Assembly (NCBI RefSeq): GCF_025770735.1
Contig: NZ_JAODPB010000011.1
Span: 1-64,000, forward strand
Source of the DNA: Shouchella tritolerans
GTDB taxonomy: Bacteria > Bacillota > Bacilli > Bacillales > Bacillaceae_D
Direction of reading: 5' to 3'
DNA length: 64,000 nt
Made by a program: the position numbers and the translations under genes
Shown: positions 15,272-25,435 of the stretch, piece after piece
Layout of the letters: the number at the start of each line of letters is the position of its first letter
Position numbering within the stretch: the stretch's first letter is position 1
Notes under the pieces: model-generated
The model's input: the letters and a program-made list of their open reading frames with translations, nothing else
Database searches by the model: none
What the model was told of the DNA's origin: nothing

Positions 15272-15931
15272 TGACTGTCTCCCCCAATAAAAATTTTAAG
15301 CTTCATTATACGTGATCAATTGTAGCCTAGCACATCAACAATTTGCTTCTACATGGACAATCTTCCTGAAAAATTTATAAAAATTTTATAATTTTGGATC
15401 TGTTAACGAAGGCACTTCGTCATATAATGAAAGAGCAACATATTGAAACTAAATATTGGAGGATAAACTCCGACCATTCATTTTCCAGAAATTTAATTTT
15501 TTAAACAGGCTGATGGACATCATGAAAAAGAAATCAAAGAAATTTTGGCTTTTTTAATTAATATTCCTTTTATGTTTCGCTATAATTTACTTTTTTCCTG
15601 ATGACATTCGATTTATCTTTGTTGTTGCATTTCCAATCCTTTTTTGGGGAATGTATGGTTTTCTGAATAACCGTACGACATAGCATGGGATACAGAGGTA
15701 TGGTTCGCGGATATGCTGGCTTGTTCACCCTAAAAAATAGTCCACCCTTGAGTTTTATTCCTAATAGGGCCGATCCTCCTGGATGGAACCGAGCCATTGT
15801 ATAGGCTGAAGATGGTGACACACCTTCCGTATACCCTTTTTTCTGAGTTCGATCCCATTCCGTTAATGAACTGGATGAGGACAAACAGACCAAATTGCCC
15901 ACTAGTTAAAAACTGGATAACCAATGCTTTG
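15272..15931. other. Degenerate intergenic stretch
   Basis: About 660 bases without an intact recognisable gene, between the GNAT gene and the XRE regulator. It holds a small inverted repeat near 15406-15422 (ACGAAG/CTTCGT), a TATAAT-like element at about 15423, an orphan GGAGG near 15460, and the broken small membrane ORF annotated separately. 15684-15931 contains only short unrecognised frames on both strands. It looks like eroded remains of genes. Confidence 0.5.
15522..15683 (+). pseudogene. Small membrane protein ORF with an internal stop
   Basis: One frame from ATG 15522 to TAG 15681-15683 would give about 53 residues: a lysine-rich start (MKKKSKKFWLF), then TAA at 15555-15557, then LIFLLCFAIIYFFPDD and VVAFPILFWGMYGF, two hydrophobic segments. 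The single stop in an otherwise protein-like frame suggests a nonsense-inactivated membrane protein. No clear ribosome site is seen. It could also be chance; no homologue is recognised. Confidence 0.3.
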
Positions 15932-16144
15932 CTATATGTCGGCTTTTTCTTCGTATTCGAGTATATCACCAGGCTGACAATTTAATGTCTGGCAGATCTT
16001 TTCTAACGTAGCAAAGCGGATACCACGCGCTTTGCCTGTTTTTAGTATTGATAAATTAGCTTGAGTAATATCAATTTTTTCTGCTAACTCTTTTGAAGAA
16101 ATGTTTCTTTCTAGCATTACTCGATCTAAGTTAATTTTTATCAT
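15932..16144 (-). CDS. XRE/Cro-CI family regulator (YozG type)
   Basis: 70 aa, a single HTH_3/HTH_26 domain: LDRVMLERNISSKELAEKI then DITQANLSILKTGKARGIRF, with a short tail. ATG 16144 is chosen (GGGAGG four bases upstream); GTG at 16156 is the alternative. It begins 12 bases after the DUF2975 gene, so they are one transcript. XRE-DUF2975 pairs are common in Firmicutes. The tandem repeats over the shared promoter are the probable operators, implying autorepression. Confidence 0.9.
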   Translation of the reverse strand: MIKINLDRVMLERNISSKELAEKIDITQANLSILKTGKARGIRFATLEKICQTLNCQPGDILEYEEKADI

Positions 16145-16156
16145 TAGGCCTCCCAC

Positions 16157-16687
16157 CTAAATCACGTTGTTAGAATCGTCTTGCAAAGATATGCCATATT
16201 TAAAAACCACATAAAGCGTATAAATAATGGCTAACAGAAGAATGTTTCCTATTAAACCTGGCGAAGAATCTGAAAAAACATCACTGACATTGTATACATG
16301 CGCCTGCGCAAAGAACAGCTGACTAATGATCTGCAAAATGGTAAAGCTAGTAATCGAGATTAAGATTAGTTTGAGATACGTAAGATTTTGAGAAACAAAA
16401 AAGTGTTGTTTATAAATATTACCAATCATTTTATGTAGAGCGTACATAATAATAAACAAACAAGCAATGATGGCTAGCGCGACTAAACAAGAAAGTACTA
16501 AAAACCATACTGATAGGTTTGTGTTTAACCCTGCATACTGTAGCAATTGCGTTTTGACCCCGCTCGACACGACCAATAAAGCTCCAGCCGCAAATAACAG
16601 TATTAATCCAGCAAACGCAAATAAAACTTGAGCAATTAGCGACACAATTGACAGGAATTTTAGAACGGTCTTGGTAAAAAGATTCAT
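16157..16687 (-). CDS. DUF2975 family membrane protein
   Basis: 176 aa with four hydrophobic segments (about 13-43, 60-86, 105-127 and 145-165) and the DUF2975 arrangement, in which segments 1-2 are followed by a charged Lys/His loop (ALHKMIGNIYKQHFF). Function is unknown. It is co-transcribed with the downstream XRE regulator, resembling small membrane-protein/repressor modules that sense envelope or growth state. The promoter directly upstream is strong and carries two operator-like repeats. Confidence 0.88.
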   Translation of the reverse strand: MNLFTKTVLKFLSIVSLIAQVLFAFAGLILLFAAGALLVVSSGVKTQLLQYAGLNTNLSVWFLVLSCLVALAIIACLFIIMYALHKMIGNIYKQHFFVSQNLTYLKLILISITSFTILQIISQLFFAQAHVYNVSDVFSDSSPGLIGNILLLAIIYTLYVVFKYGISLQDDSNNVI

Positions 16688-16710
16688 TATATGCCCCCCT
16701 TAACTACCCA

Positions 16711-16749
16711 TTATTGTAAAACGATAATATGTTATTGTCAAACGATAAT
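16711..16749 (-). promoter_or_regulatory. Promoter with tandem operator-like repeats of the DUF2975-XRE operon
   Basis: On the minus strand TTGACA (16736-16741) and TACAAT (16713-16718) are 17 bases apart. Two 18-base copies of ATTATCGTTTKACAATAA (16732-16749 and 16711-16728) repeat every 21 bases, two helical turns, each covering one core promoter element. Each copy is roughly palindromic (TATYGT..ACRATA). A repressor dimer on each copy would block RNA polymerase; the adjacent XRE protein is the natural candidate. Confidence 0.7.
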
Positions 16750-16787
16750 TTTTTGTTGCTTGTTTTAAAGGGATTTCGATTTTTGTA

Positions 16788-16823
16788 CTAAAAAACCCCT
16801 CCCCGATTTCCTCGGGAAGAGGC
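16788..16823 (-). terminator. Terminator of rplM-rpsI
   Basis: The minus strand reads CCTCTTCCCGA, a short loop, then TCGGGGAGGGG followed by TTTTTT, immediately after the rpsI stop: a classical intrinsic terminator that ends the ribosomal block. Confidence 0.9.
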
Positions 16824-16837
16824 TGTAAACGTTGATA

Positions 16838-17230
16838 TTAACGCTTCGAGAACTGAGGCGCACGACGAGCGGCTTTAAGACCGTATTTTTTACGTTCTTT
16901 CATGCGGGCATCGCGTGTAAGGAAGCCTGCTGCTTTTAGTGTTGCACGGTTGTCAGGATCGACTTGTAGTAGGGCGCGGGCAATGCCGTGGCGGATTGCG
17001 CCTGCTTGGCCGGTGAAGCCGCCGCCATTAACGTTAACATGGACATCGTACTGGCCAGTCACGCCTGTTTCTACAAGCGGTTGTTTTACGATCAATTTTA
17101 ATGTTTCAAGACCGAAATATTCATCAAGGTCACGGCCGTTTACAACAATTTTGCCTTCGCCAGGAATAAGGCGCACACGGGCAACAGAGTGCTTACGGCG
17201 GCCTGTGCCGTAGTATTGTACTTGAGCCAT
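16838..17230 (-). CDS. rpsI: 30S ribosomal protein S9
   Basis: 130 aa, matching S9 throughout, including [17 protein letters not shown] at the start, [19 protein letters not shown], and the conserved C-terminal tail RRAPQFSKR that reaches the P-site tRNA. The second of two close ATGs (17230) is chosen: it is eight bases from AGGAGG and matches the family N-terminus MAQVQYY. It follows rplM by 19 bases in the same transcript. Confidence 0.97.
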
Positions 17231-17249
17231 AATCATTACCTCCTAAAGA

Positions 17250-17687
17250 TTAACCGCGAAGCTCGTATGCTTCTGGTTTTTGTGCATGGTGATTGTGTTC
17301 TGAGCCTGCATAGACATGCAGTTTCATTCCTTGTTTGCGGCCAAGAGTGTTTTTCGGAAGCATCCCTTTGATCGCCAACTCAAGCATACGCTCAGGCTTG
17401 TTCGCACGCATGTCTTGCGCTTTTGTTTGTTTCAAGCCGCCTGGGTGGTTCGTGTGGCGGTAGTAAATTTTATCTTGGAGCTTGTTTCCAGTTAATTGAA
17501 TTTTGCTTGCATTCAAAACAATCACATGGTCGCCAGTATCGACGTGCGGCGTGAAAGTTGGTTTGTGCTTTCCGCGAAGGATAGATGCTACTTCTGAAGC
17601 AAGACGCCCAAGCGTTTGCCCTTCAGCGTCGACTACATACCACTTACGCTCAACTTCGTTTGGCTTTGCCATATATGTTGTACGCAT
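17250..17687 (-). CDS. rplM: 50S ribosomal protein L13
   Basis: 145 aa, full length. Signatures are [44 protein letters not shown] and the C-terminal [16 protein letters not shown]13 is an early-assembly protein of the large subunit. ATG at 17687 follows TAGGAGG. It heads the rplM-rpsI operon with its own promoter and leader, downstream of truA as in B. subtilis. Confidence 0.97.
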
Positions 17688-17689
17688 AG

Positions 17690-17830
17690 TTTAAACCTCC
17701 TAAATAATAAACACGTTTTTATCTGATCGTTTTGCCAAGAGAAACACGTTAAACTGGCTGTTTTAATGCGCATTCCCTTTAGCATTGTCCTTTATTCCGT
17801 AACCCGGGGCAGTGGGTCTTAAGAATTGCC
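17690..17830 (-). ncRNA. Putative L13 leader RNA
   Basis: About 140 transcribed bases lie between the rplM promoter and the L13 ribosome site, the position of the L13 leader family known upstream of rplM in Bacillales. It contains GC-rich possible pairing (GACCCACTGCCCCGGGTT region). I cannot fold it against the family model here. Expected role: feedback control of rplM-rpsI by L13. Confidence 0.45.
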
Positions 17831-17837
17831 ATCTAAT

Positions 17838-17866
17838 ATCATACAATATCGGCTTAGTAAAGTCAA
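17838..17866 (-). promoter_or_regulatory. Sigma-A promoter of rplM
   Basis: Minus-strand TTGACT (17861-17866) and TATGAT (17838-17843) are separated by 17 bases, directly at the end of truA. It gives rplM-rpsI independent transcription. Confidence 0.7.
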
Positions 17867-18652
17867 TTATTTCATAGAAACTTGTCCGGGTGTTTCATTT
17901 ACAAAAAGCGGCTGGCCGTAGTCCACTTCATACAGGCATAAGCCATGCGCAGGTGCTGTTTTTCCAGCCAGATTGCGGCTTTTGCCTGCCAAAATGACTT
18001 TCATTTCAGAGGCTACACGTTTTCCAGTGCCTATTTCTAGAAGCGTTCCGACTATGATGCGTACCATATTGTATAAAAAACCAGTGCCACGGATTGAAAT
18101 AAGCAGCCCTTCTTCGCTAGGCTGGACGGCTACATGGGTAATCGTCCTGACTTTATCGACCACGGTTGTGTTCGCTGCACAAAAAGCAGAAAAGTCGTGT
18201 GTCCCTAACAAATGCTTGGCCGCCGTTTGCATCGCCGGCACATCAAGAGCTTGTTTAATATGAACAGCAAAATGGCGGCGGAACACATTTTCGAAAGGTC
18301 CGCATTGGATATAATAGCGGTACTCTTTCGCCTGCGCCCCATAACGGGCATGAAAATCCGGCTCTACCATTGCCGCGTTTGTGACGACAATATCATCAGG
18401 AAGATGGGTGTTTAAAGCAGATACCCAACGCTCAGGGGCAATCGCTAATTCTGTATCAAAATGGAGCACTTGGCCACAGGCGTGCACTCCTGCATCCGTG
18501 CGCCCTGACGCTACGACTGGGACTCGTGCCCCTTTATGAATTTCTTGCAGTGCTCTTTCAACTTCGCTTTGGACCGTGCGCTTGCCGGGCTGGACTTGGT
18601 AACCGGCAAAAGCCGTGCCGTCATAGCTTAGTTTGCATGCCATTCTAGACAT
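17867..18652 (-). CDS. truA: tRNA pseudouridine(38-40) synthase TruA
   Basis: 261 aa. The catalytic aspartate is Asp53 in SGRTDAGVHA; KEYRYYI and FLYNMVRIIVGTLLEIG are further family blocks. It makes pseudouridine at positions 38-40 of tRNA anticodon arms. It starts 20 bases after ecfT and is the last gene of the ecfA1-ecfA2-ecfT-truA string. The start is either the first or fourth codon (both ATG); the longer form is listed. Confidence 0.96.
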   Translation of the reverse strand: MSRMACKLSYDGTAFAGYQVQPGKRTVQSEVERALQEIHKGARVPVVASGRTDAGVHACGQVLHFDTELAIAPERWVSALNTHLPDDIVVTNAAMVEPDFHARYGAQAKEYRYYIQCGPFENVFRRHFAVHIKQALDVPAMQTAAKHLLGTHDFSAFCAANTTVVDKVRTITHVAVQPSEEGLLISIRGTGFLYNMVRIIVGTLLEIGTGKRVASEMKVILAGKSRNLAGKTAPAHGLCLYEVDYGQPLFVNETPGQVSMK

Positions 18653-18672
18653 TTCCTTTTGTTCTCCTTCAA

Positions 18673-19467
18673 CTAAAACCAGGCAAGCAGGAACGCCACA
18701 GTCGCACTGACAAGCAGCGCATACGTATCCTTAAACGCCCACTGGTTTGTTTTCCAGGACGACCGTTCCCTGTTGCGGCTGTATCCCCGCGCTTCCATGG
18801 CTTGAGCCAACTCTTCTGCACGCTTTAAAGAGCGAACAAATAGCGGCACAAGCAGTGGCACGTACGCTAGTACGCGTTTCATGAATGGCAGGTCACGGAC
18901 GCCAATTCCCCTTGCTGCTTGAGCCCGGGATATCGTGTATAATTCACCACTTAAAATCGGAATAAAGCGTAATGTAATCGACATCATCATCGCAAGGTCT
19001 GAAACGGGAAATTTTACGGCCTTTAACGGCTTCAGGAGCGATTCAATCGCCCACGTAATATGCAACGGGCTTGTCGTCATCGTCAATAGCGTTGCAGCAA
19101 GAAATAGACACAAAGTGCGCCACGCTAAAATCCCGCCTTCAGCAAGGCCTTCGGCGTAAACGGGCCACCCAAATAGTTGAAAAACCAAGTGGCCTTCCCG
19201 CGTTACAATCACTTGCAACAAAGCAAAGGCAATGACAAACCACATAATCGGTTTCAGCGATTTGGCAAGGACAGAGAGCGGCACATTGCTAAAGGCGATC
19301 GCCGCTGCAAAATAGCACGCTGACATCGCCAGCGTTGCAGGAGAGGCAACAAAAAATAGCGCAAATGCGACAATGAACACGCTAAGCAACTTGCTGCGCG
19401 GGTCGAGGCGATGCACAAATGAATCGCTTTGTCTGTATTGCCCCATTAAAAGCGATGGACCTTTCAT
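18673..19467 (-). CDS. ecfT: ECF transporter transmembrane protein EcfT
   Basis: 264 aa membrane protein with about five hydrophobic segments. The C-terminal cytoplasmic part holds the two Ala-Arg-Gly coupling motifs, AARGIGV and EARGYSR, that dock on the ATPases. ATG 19467 (six bases from AAAGGAGG) overlaps the ecfA2 stop as ATGA, giving translational coupling. With EcfA1/A2 it forms the shared energising module for vitamin and metal S components encoded elsewhere. Confidence 0.95.
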   Translation of the reverse strand: MKGPSLLMGQYRQSDSFVHRLDPRSKLLSVFIVAFALFFVASPATLAMSACYFAAAIAFSNVPLSVLAKSLKPIMWFVIAFALLQVIVTREGHLVFQLFGWPVYAEGLAEGGILAWRTLCLFLAATLLTMTTSPLHITWAIESLLKPLKAVKFPVSDLAMMMSITLRFIPILSGELYTISRAQAARGIGVRDLPFMKRVLAYVPLLVPLFVRSLKRAEELAQAMEARGYSRNRERSSWKTNQWAFKDTYALLVSATVAFLLAWF

Positions 19468-20312
19468 TGCCGCCCTCCTTTGCGATCGATGAGCCAATCT
19501 GCTAACGTTGCTGCATCAGGTAAAAAAGGAATCGTCCCTTTTGACGTCATTGCCTTTTGTGCAAAAGCCATCGGTCTTGGCAAAGCCAGTTTTGCCGTTT
19601 GTAACACATCTTGCTCTTGAAATACGGCAGCAGGCTCGCCCATCATTAGCGGCGTCCCATTATGCATCACCACGCAAAAATCCGCATATTTAGCAACGTC
19701 GTCCATTGAATGGGTCACCATCCAAATCGACGCTTTGTTTGTTTGGCGATAATTGCAAAGCAAATGGAACAGCGCCTCTTTGGATGCTGGGTCAAGTCCG
19801 GCTCCAGGCTCGTCTAACACAAGCATTTTCGGCTGCTGCACGAAAACAGAGGCAATGGCGACTCGTCGTTTCTGCCCCCCTGAAAGCTGAAACGGGGAAG
19901 CGCTGAGTAACGAAGGCGACAGCCCAACTGAGTTAAGGGCTGCGGCAGCGGTTTTCGCCGCCTCGACTTTTGAGACGCCCTGCATCCGTAGTGCATAGCC
20001 AATCTCTTTTTCGACTGTTTCTTCAAATAGCTGATGTTCCGGATATTGAAAGACGAAGCCGACCTTTTTCCTTAATTGTTGTAGCTGCTTTTTTTGCTCA
20101 GGCAGACGAACGTCCCCAATTTCGACTGTTCCTTTTGTTGGCAAAAGCAAACCGTTTAAATGCTGGACCAATGTCGATTTTCCCGCTCCGCTAGCACCAA
20201 TCACAGCAACAAACCGACCTGCTGGCACACGGAGCGTAACGCGATTAAGCGCTTGGACCGTTGTGCCTGCATCGTTGTATTCGTAGCTTACTTCGTTAAA
20301 TGCAACGTCCAT
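19464..20312 (-). CDS. ecfA2: ECF transporter ATP-binding protein EcfA2
   Basis: 282 aa ABC ATPase: Walker A GASGAGKST (39-47), Q-loop Gln89 in VFQYPEHQLF, signature LSGGQ (143-147), Walker B MLVLDEP (163-169) and the switch His in MVTHSMDD. It pairs with EcfA1. The start lies 25 bases inside the 3' end of ecfA1, and its own stop overlaps ecfT, so all three are coupled. Confidence 0.96.
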   Translation of the reverse strand: MDVAFNEVSYEYNDAGTTVQALNRVTLRVPAGRFVAVIGASGAGKSTLVQHLNGLLLPTKGTVEIGDVRLPEQKKQLQQLRKKVGFVFQYPEHQLFEETVEKEIGYALRMQGVSKVEAAKTAAAALNSVGLSPSLLSASPFQLSGGQKRRVAIASVFVQQPKMLVLDEPGAGLDPASKEALFHLLCNYRQTNKASIWMVTHSMDDVAKYADFCVVMHNGTPLMMGEPAAVFQEQDVLQTAKLALPRPMAFAQKAMTSKGTIPFLPDAATLADWLIDRKGGRQ

Positions 20313-21106
20313 AATGCTTGCACTAGCTCCTCTTCCGTTTGGGAATTGCCTATCGCTACACCGCGCTTGTGCAATTCAGCTTGGAGCTCATATAAAAAAG
20401 GAAGCGCGATATCGAGCTGTTCTACTTGGTCGTAATCAAAAAATAGCTGGGCCGGTGTGCCATCAAAAACCAAACAGCCCTCTTTAAGCGCTAAAACACG
20501 GTCTGCAAAGGGCAGTTCTTCTGGATCGTGGGTAATGGACAAGATGGTCTTGCCTTTGCGATGGAGTTTCTTTAATAGCGAAAGCCATTCCCTTTGCCCA
20601 GCCGGATCTAGCATGGAGGTGGCTTCATCGAGAACGAGAATGTCTGGGTCAGGTGCTAGCACACCCCCAAGGGCGACTCGTTGCTTTTGACCACCTGATA
20701 GGCGGCTCACATCCCGTTTTAGCAATGCTTCAATGCCTAGTTCCTTTGCCACTGTTGCAACACGCCGTGAAATTTGCTCAGGTGGCCACCCACGGTTTTC
20801 CAGCCCAAACGCAAGATCATCTTCCACAATGGTTGTGACAATTTGATTGTCGGGATTTTGAAAAACAAACCCCACTGTTAGGCGGATTTTCTCTGCATTT
20901 GCTTCCGTTGTCCACTTTTGGACCGTCACTGTTCCGGAAGAGGGCAGCAATAAGCCATTTAATAGCCTTGCCAACGTCGATTTCCCAGAGCCACTACGCC
21001 CGACAACTGCAACCCACTCACCCTTTTGAACGTGCAGCGAAATGTCCGAGAGCGCATCGGTAGCATGATTGGCATAACGATAGGAAACATGCTCACAAAC
21101 AAGCAT
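20288..21106 (-). CDS. ecfA1: ECF transporter ATP-binding protein EcfA1
   Basis: 272 aa from ATG 21106: Walker A GRSGSGKST (36-44), Q-loop VFQNPDNQIV, signature LSGGQ, Walker B ILVLDEA and the switch SITHDPEEL. Asn/Asp at the Q-loop (QNPDNQ against QYPEHQ in EcfA2) is the usual difference between the two subunits. The frame continues upstream to 21160 through a hydrophobic stretch overlapping the rplQ terminator; that is unlikely to be translated. The ribosome site before 21106 is G-rich but poor. Confidence 0.94.
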   Translation of the reverse strand: MLVCEHVSYRYANHATDALSDISLHVQKGEWVAVVGRSGSGKSTLARLLNGLLLPSSGTVTVQKWTTEANAEKIRLTVGFVFQNPDNQIVTTIVEDDLAFGLENRGWPPEQISRRVATVAKELGIEALLKRDVSRLSGGQKQRVALGGVLAPDPDILVLDEATSMLDPAGQREWLSLLKKLHRKGKTILSITHDPEELPFADRVLALKEGCLVFDGTPAQLFFDYDQVEQLDIALPFLYELQAELHKRGVAIGNSQTEEELVQALWTLHLTK

Positions 21107-21132
21107 CCCCACACCCCATTTTTTTACGTAAC

Positions 21133-21186
21133 AAAAAAGGGCATAGAGTGAAAGAAGCACCTTGCTCCTATTGTCTCCTGCCCTTA
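21133..21186 (-). terminator. Likely terminator after rplQ
   Basis: On the minus strand AAGGGCA ... TGCCCTTTTTT closes a stem with a long, partly self-paired insert (GGAGCAAGGTGCTTC). Position downstream of rplQ and the T-run fit the end of the alpha operon; the large loop makes it less certain. Confidence 0.6.
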
Positions 21187-21207
21187 ATCGCCGCTTACCT
21201 GAGCTTT

Positions 21208-21570
21208 TTAAACAAACTCAATGATTGCCATTGGTGCACCGTCACCACGACGAGGACCAACTTTAAGAATGCGTGTATATCCACCTTGACGCTCTGCAAA
21301 GCGCGGAGCGATATCTGCAAACAGCTTTTGGATTGCATCTTGCCCTGATTCAACGTCTGCTGTTTCGTTGCGAACGAACGCTGCAGCTTGACGACGGGCA
21401 TGCAAATCACCGCGTTTTCCAAGCGTAATCATTTTTTCGACGATTGGACGCAGCTCCTTTGCTTTTGCTTCAGTCGTTTCAATGCGTTCGTTGATGATAA
21501 GGTCTGTCACCAAATCACGAAGCAACGCTTTGCGTTGTGAGCTCGTACGGCCAAGTTTTGCGTATGCCAT
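21208..21570 (-). CDS. rplQ: 50S ribosomal protein L17
   Basis: 120 aa, full length, beginning [20 protein letters not shown] as in Bacillus L17 and ending [14 protein letters not shown]. It lies near the polypeptide exit tunnel. It is the last gene of the alpha operon, 34 bases after rpoA, and is followed by a terminator. Confidence 0.97.
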   Translation of the reverse strand: MAYAKLGRTSSQRKALLRDLVTDLIINERIETTEAKAKELRPIVEKMITLGKRGDLHARRQAAAFVRNETADVESGQDAIQKLFADIAPRFAERQGGYTRILKVGPRRGDGAPMAIIEFV

Positions 21571-21604
21571 GCTAATTCCCTCCTTTGAGACAAAAACCTA
21601 TTCC

Positions 21605-22549
21605 TTATTCTTCATTGCGAAGCCCGAGGCCAAGTTCGCCCAACTTCTCTTGTACTTCTTCAAGTGATTTACGGCCAAGGTTGCGGACTTTCATCATGTC
21701 TTCCTCTGTTTTGTGCGTCAATTCCTGTACAGTATTAATGCCAGCACGCTTCAAACAGTTGTACGAACGGACCGATAAGTCAAGTTCCTCAATGGTCATT
21801 TCAAGTACTTTTTCTTTTTGGTCCTCTTCTTTTTCGACCATGATTTCCGCATTTTGCGCTTGGTCTGTTAAACCTACGAAAATATTTAAGTGCTCCGTAA
21901 GAATTTTCGCGCCAAGAGAAACGGCTTCTTCTGGGCGAGTACTTCCATCGGTCCACACATCAAGGGTTAGTTTATCATAGTTTGTGACTTGCCCGACACG
22001 CGTGTTTTCAACTTGGTAGTTAACGCGCGCCACCGGTGTATAGATCGAGTCAATCGGAAGAACGCCAATTGGCTGGTCATCATTTTTGTTGCCTTCAGCA
22101 AGAACGTACCCACGACCTCGTTTCGCCTGCAAGCGCATGCGGAACGATGCTCCTTTTGTAAGCGTAGCGATATGAAGATCAGGATTTAATACTTCAACGT
22201 CACTGTCATGAGTCAAATCACCGGCAGTTACATTGCCTTCACCTTGTACATCAATTTCAAGCGTTTTTTCTTCATCTGAATAAATTTTCAAAGCCAATTT
22301 TTTCAGATTCAAGATGATTGTCGTAACATCTTCTACAACGCCTTCAATTGTTGAAAATTCGTGAAGGACACCGTCAATTTGAACAGATGTAACCGCAGCT
22401 CCTGGAAGCGAGGACAAAAGGATGCGACGCAAGGAGTTTCCTAGTGTTGTTCCATAACCGCGCTCTAGAGGCTCTACGACAAATTTGCCGTATTTCGCGT
22501 CTTCGCTAACTTCCACCGTTTCAATATTCGGCTTTTCAATTTCAATCAT
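21605..22549 (-). CDS. rpoA: RNA polymerase alpha subunit
   Basis: 314 aa. The alpha N-terminal assembly domain (about 1-228) contains the conserved [16 protein letters not shown] block. A flexible linker with EKEEDQKEK leads to the C-terminal DNA/activator-binding domain, with the helix-hairpin-helix-like [12 protein letters not shown] near residue 290. The length equals that of B. subtilis alpha. A 173-base gap before it contains a hairpin (GCCCAAA/TTTGGGC, 22598-22622). Confidence 0.98.
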   Translation of the reverse strand: MIEIEKPNIETVEVSEDAKYGKFVVEPLERGYGTTLGNSLRRILLSSLPGAAVTSVQIDGVLHEFSTIEGVVEDVTTIILNLKKLALKIYSDEEKTLEIDVQGEGNVTAGDLTHDSDVEVLNPDLHIATLTKGASFRMRLQAKRGRGYVLAEGNKNDDQPIGVLPIDSIYTPVARVNYQVENTRVGQVTNYDKLTLDVWTDGSTRPEEAVSLGAKILTEHLNIFVGLTDQAQNAEIMVEKEEDQKEKVLEMTIEELDLSVRSYNCLKRAGINTVQELTHKTEEDMMKVRNLGRKSLEEVQEKLGELGLGLRNEE

Positions 22550-22722
22550 TAAACAAACCCTCCTTCAAAACGTCGAACTCCGGCAAACGCAAGGATTGCC
22601 CAAAGAGCTCCTTTATTTGGGCTTCCACCTGAGCAAATCCTATTAGTCTTACCTTCATTGTCTATAGATCTCGTCTTATCCATTATAGACATTAGCGGGA
22701 AATCTATACAATGACGATTTTC

Positions 22723-23115
22723 TTACACTCTACGACGTTTCGGCGGACGGCAGCCATTATGTGGAACTGGTGTCACATCTTTAATCATGTTCACTTCAAG
22801 CCCTACAGCTTGCAATGAACGGATTGCCGCTTCACGGCCAGCTCCTGGGCCTTTAACTGAAACTTCGATCGTTTTCATGCCATGTTCCATCGCTGTTTTG
22901 GCAGCTGATTCAGCAGCCATTTGCGCAGCAAATGGTGTTGACTTACGAGAGCCTTTAAAACCAAGTGCGCCAGCGCTAGCCCAAGAAATCGCATTGCCAT
23001 GAGGATCTGTAATCGTCACAATTGTGTTGTTGAATGTAGAACGGATGTGCGCCACACCACTGTCAATGTTTTTTCTTTGACGACGTTTTGGACGAGTATT
23101 CGTTTTTTTAGCCAT
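22723..23115 (-). CDS. rpsK: 30S ribosomal protein S11
   Basis: 130 aa S11, with [30 protein letters not shown] and the C-terminal tail [11 protein letters not shown] that binds h45/h23 rRNA. Two ATGs are possible: 23115 gives the family-like MAKKTNTR start with long spacing to AAGGAGG, while 23124 gives three extra residues with short spacing. It lies between rpsM and rpoA. Confidence 0.97.
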   Translation of the reverse strand: MAKKTNTRPKRRQRKNIDSGVAHIRSTFNNTIVTITDPHGNAISWASAGALGFKGSRKSTPFAAQMAAESAAKTAMEHGMKTIEVSVKGPGAGREAAIRSLQAVGLEVNMIKDVTPVPHNGCRPPKRRRV

Positions 23116-23136
23116 GTTTTTCATTTCCCTCCTTGC

Positions 23137-23502
23137 TTATTTTTTCTTATTCGCAACCGTACGTTTTGGACCTTTGCGCGTACGAGCATTGTTTTTTGAG
23201 TTTTGGCCGCGGACTGGTAAGCCACGACGATGACGAATTCCACGATAGCTGCCGATTTCGATTAGACGTTTGATGTTCAAGGAAACTTCACGGCGCAAAT
23301 CGCCTTCCACTTGATAGCCTTCAACCGCTTCGCGAATACGGCCAAGTTCTTCTTCCGTTAGGTCACGAACGCGTGTATTTTCATCAACGCCAGCTGTTTC
23401 AAGGATTTTTGCTGCTGTTGATTTACCAATACCAAATACGTAAGTGAGTGAGATTACAACGCGCTTATCGCGAGGAATGTCAACACCTGCAACACGTGCC
23501 AT
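23137..23502 (-). CDS. rpsM: 30S ribosomal protein S13
   Basis: 121 aa beginning [15 protein letters not shown]. It has the helix-two-turn-helix region [15 protein letters not shown] and the basic tail [15 protein letters not shown], which contacts P-site tRNA. Position between rpmJ and rpsK is the standard alpha-operon order. Confidence 0.98.
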   Translation of the reverse strand: MARVAGVDIPRDKRVVISLTYVFGIGKSTAAKILETAGVDENTRVRDLTEEELGRIREAVEGYQVEGDLRREVSLNIKRLIEIGSYRGIRHRRGLPVRGQNSKNNARTRKGPKRTVANKKK

Positions 23503-23524
23503 GGGCTAGGCACCTCCTTATCAT

Positions 23525-23888
<364 letters not shown>

Positions 23889-23972
23889 GAATGGATATCC
23901 TCCCTTCGAGTAGATGCAAGCAATACCTTTTTGTCTTCATCACTGTACAGACAGTCTATCTTACCTGAAAAA

Positions 23973-25435
<1,463 letters not shown>

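Noticed and set aside
15730-15969. Minus-strand frame downstream of the XRE gene
   Set aside because: Overlaps the 3' end of the XRE gene in another frame; no family and no ribosome site.
15797-15985. Plus-strand 62-codon frame with a hydrophobic C-terminus
   Set aside because: The hydrophobic part is the complement of the acidic/lysine tail of the XRE gene; no ribosome site and no recognised family.
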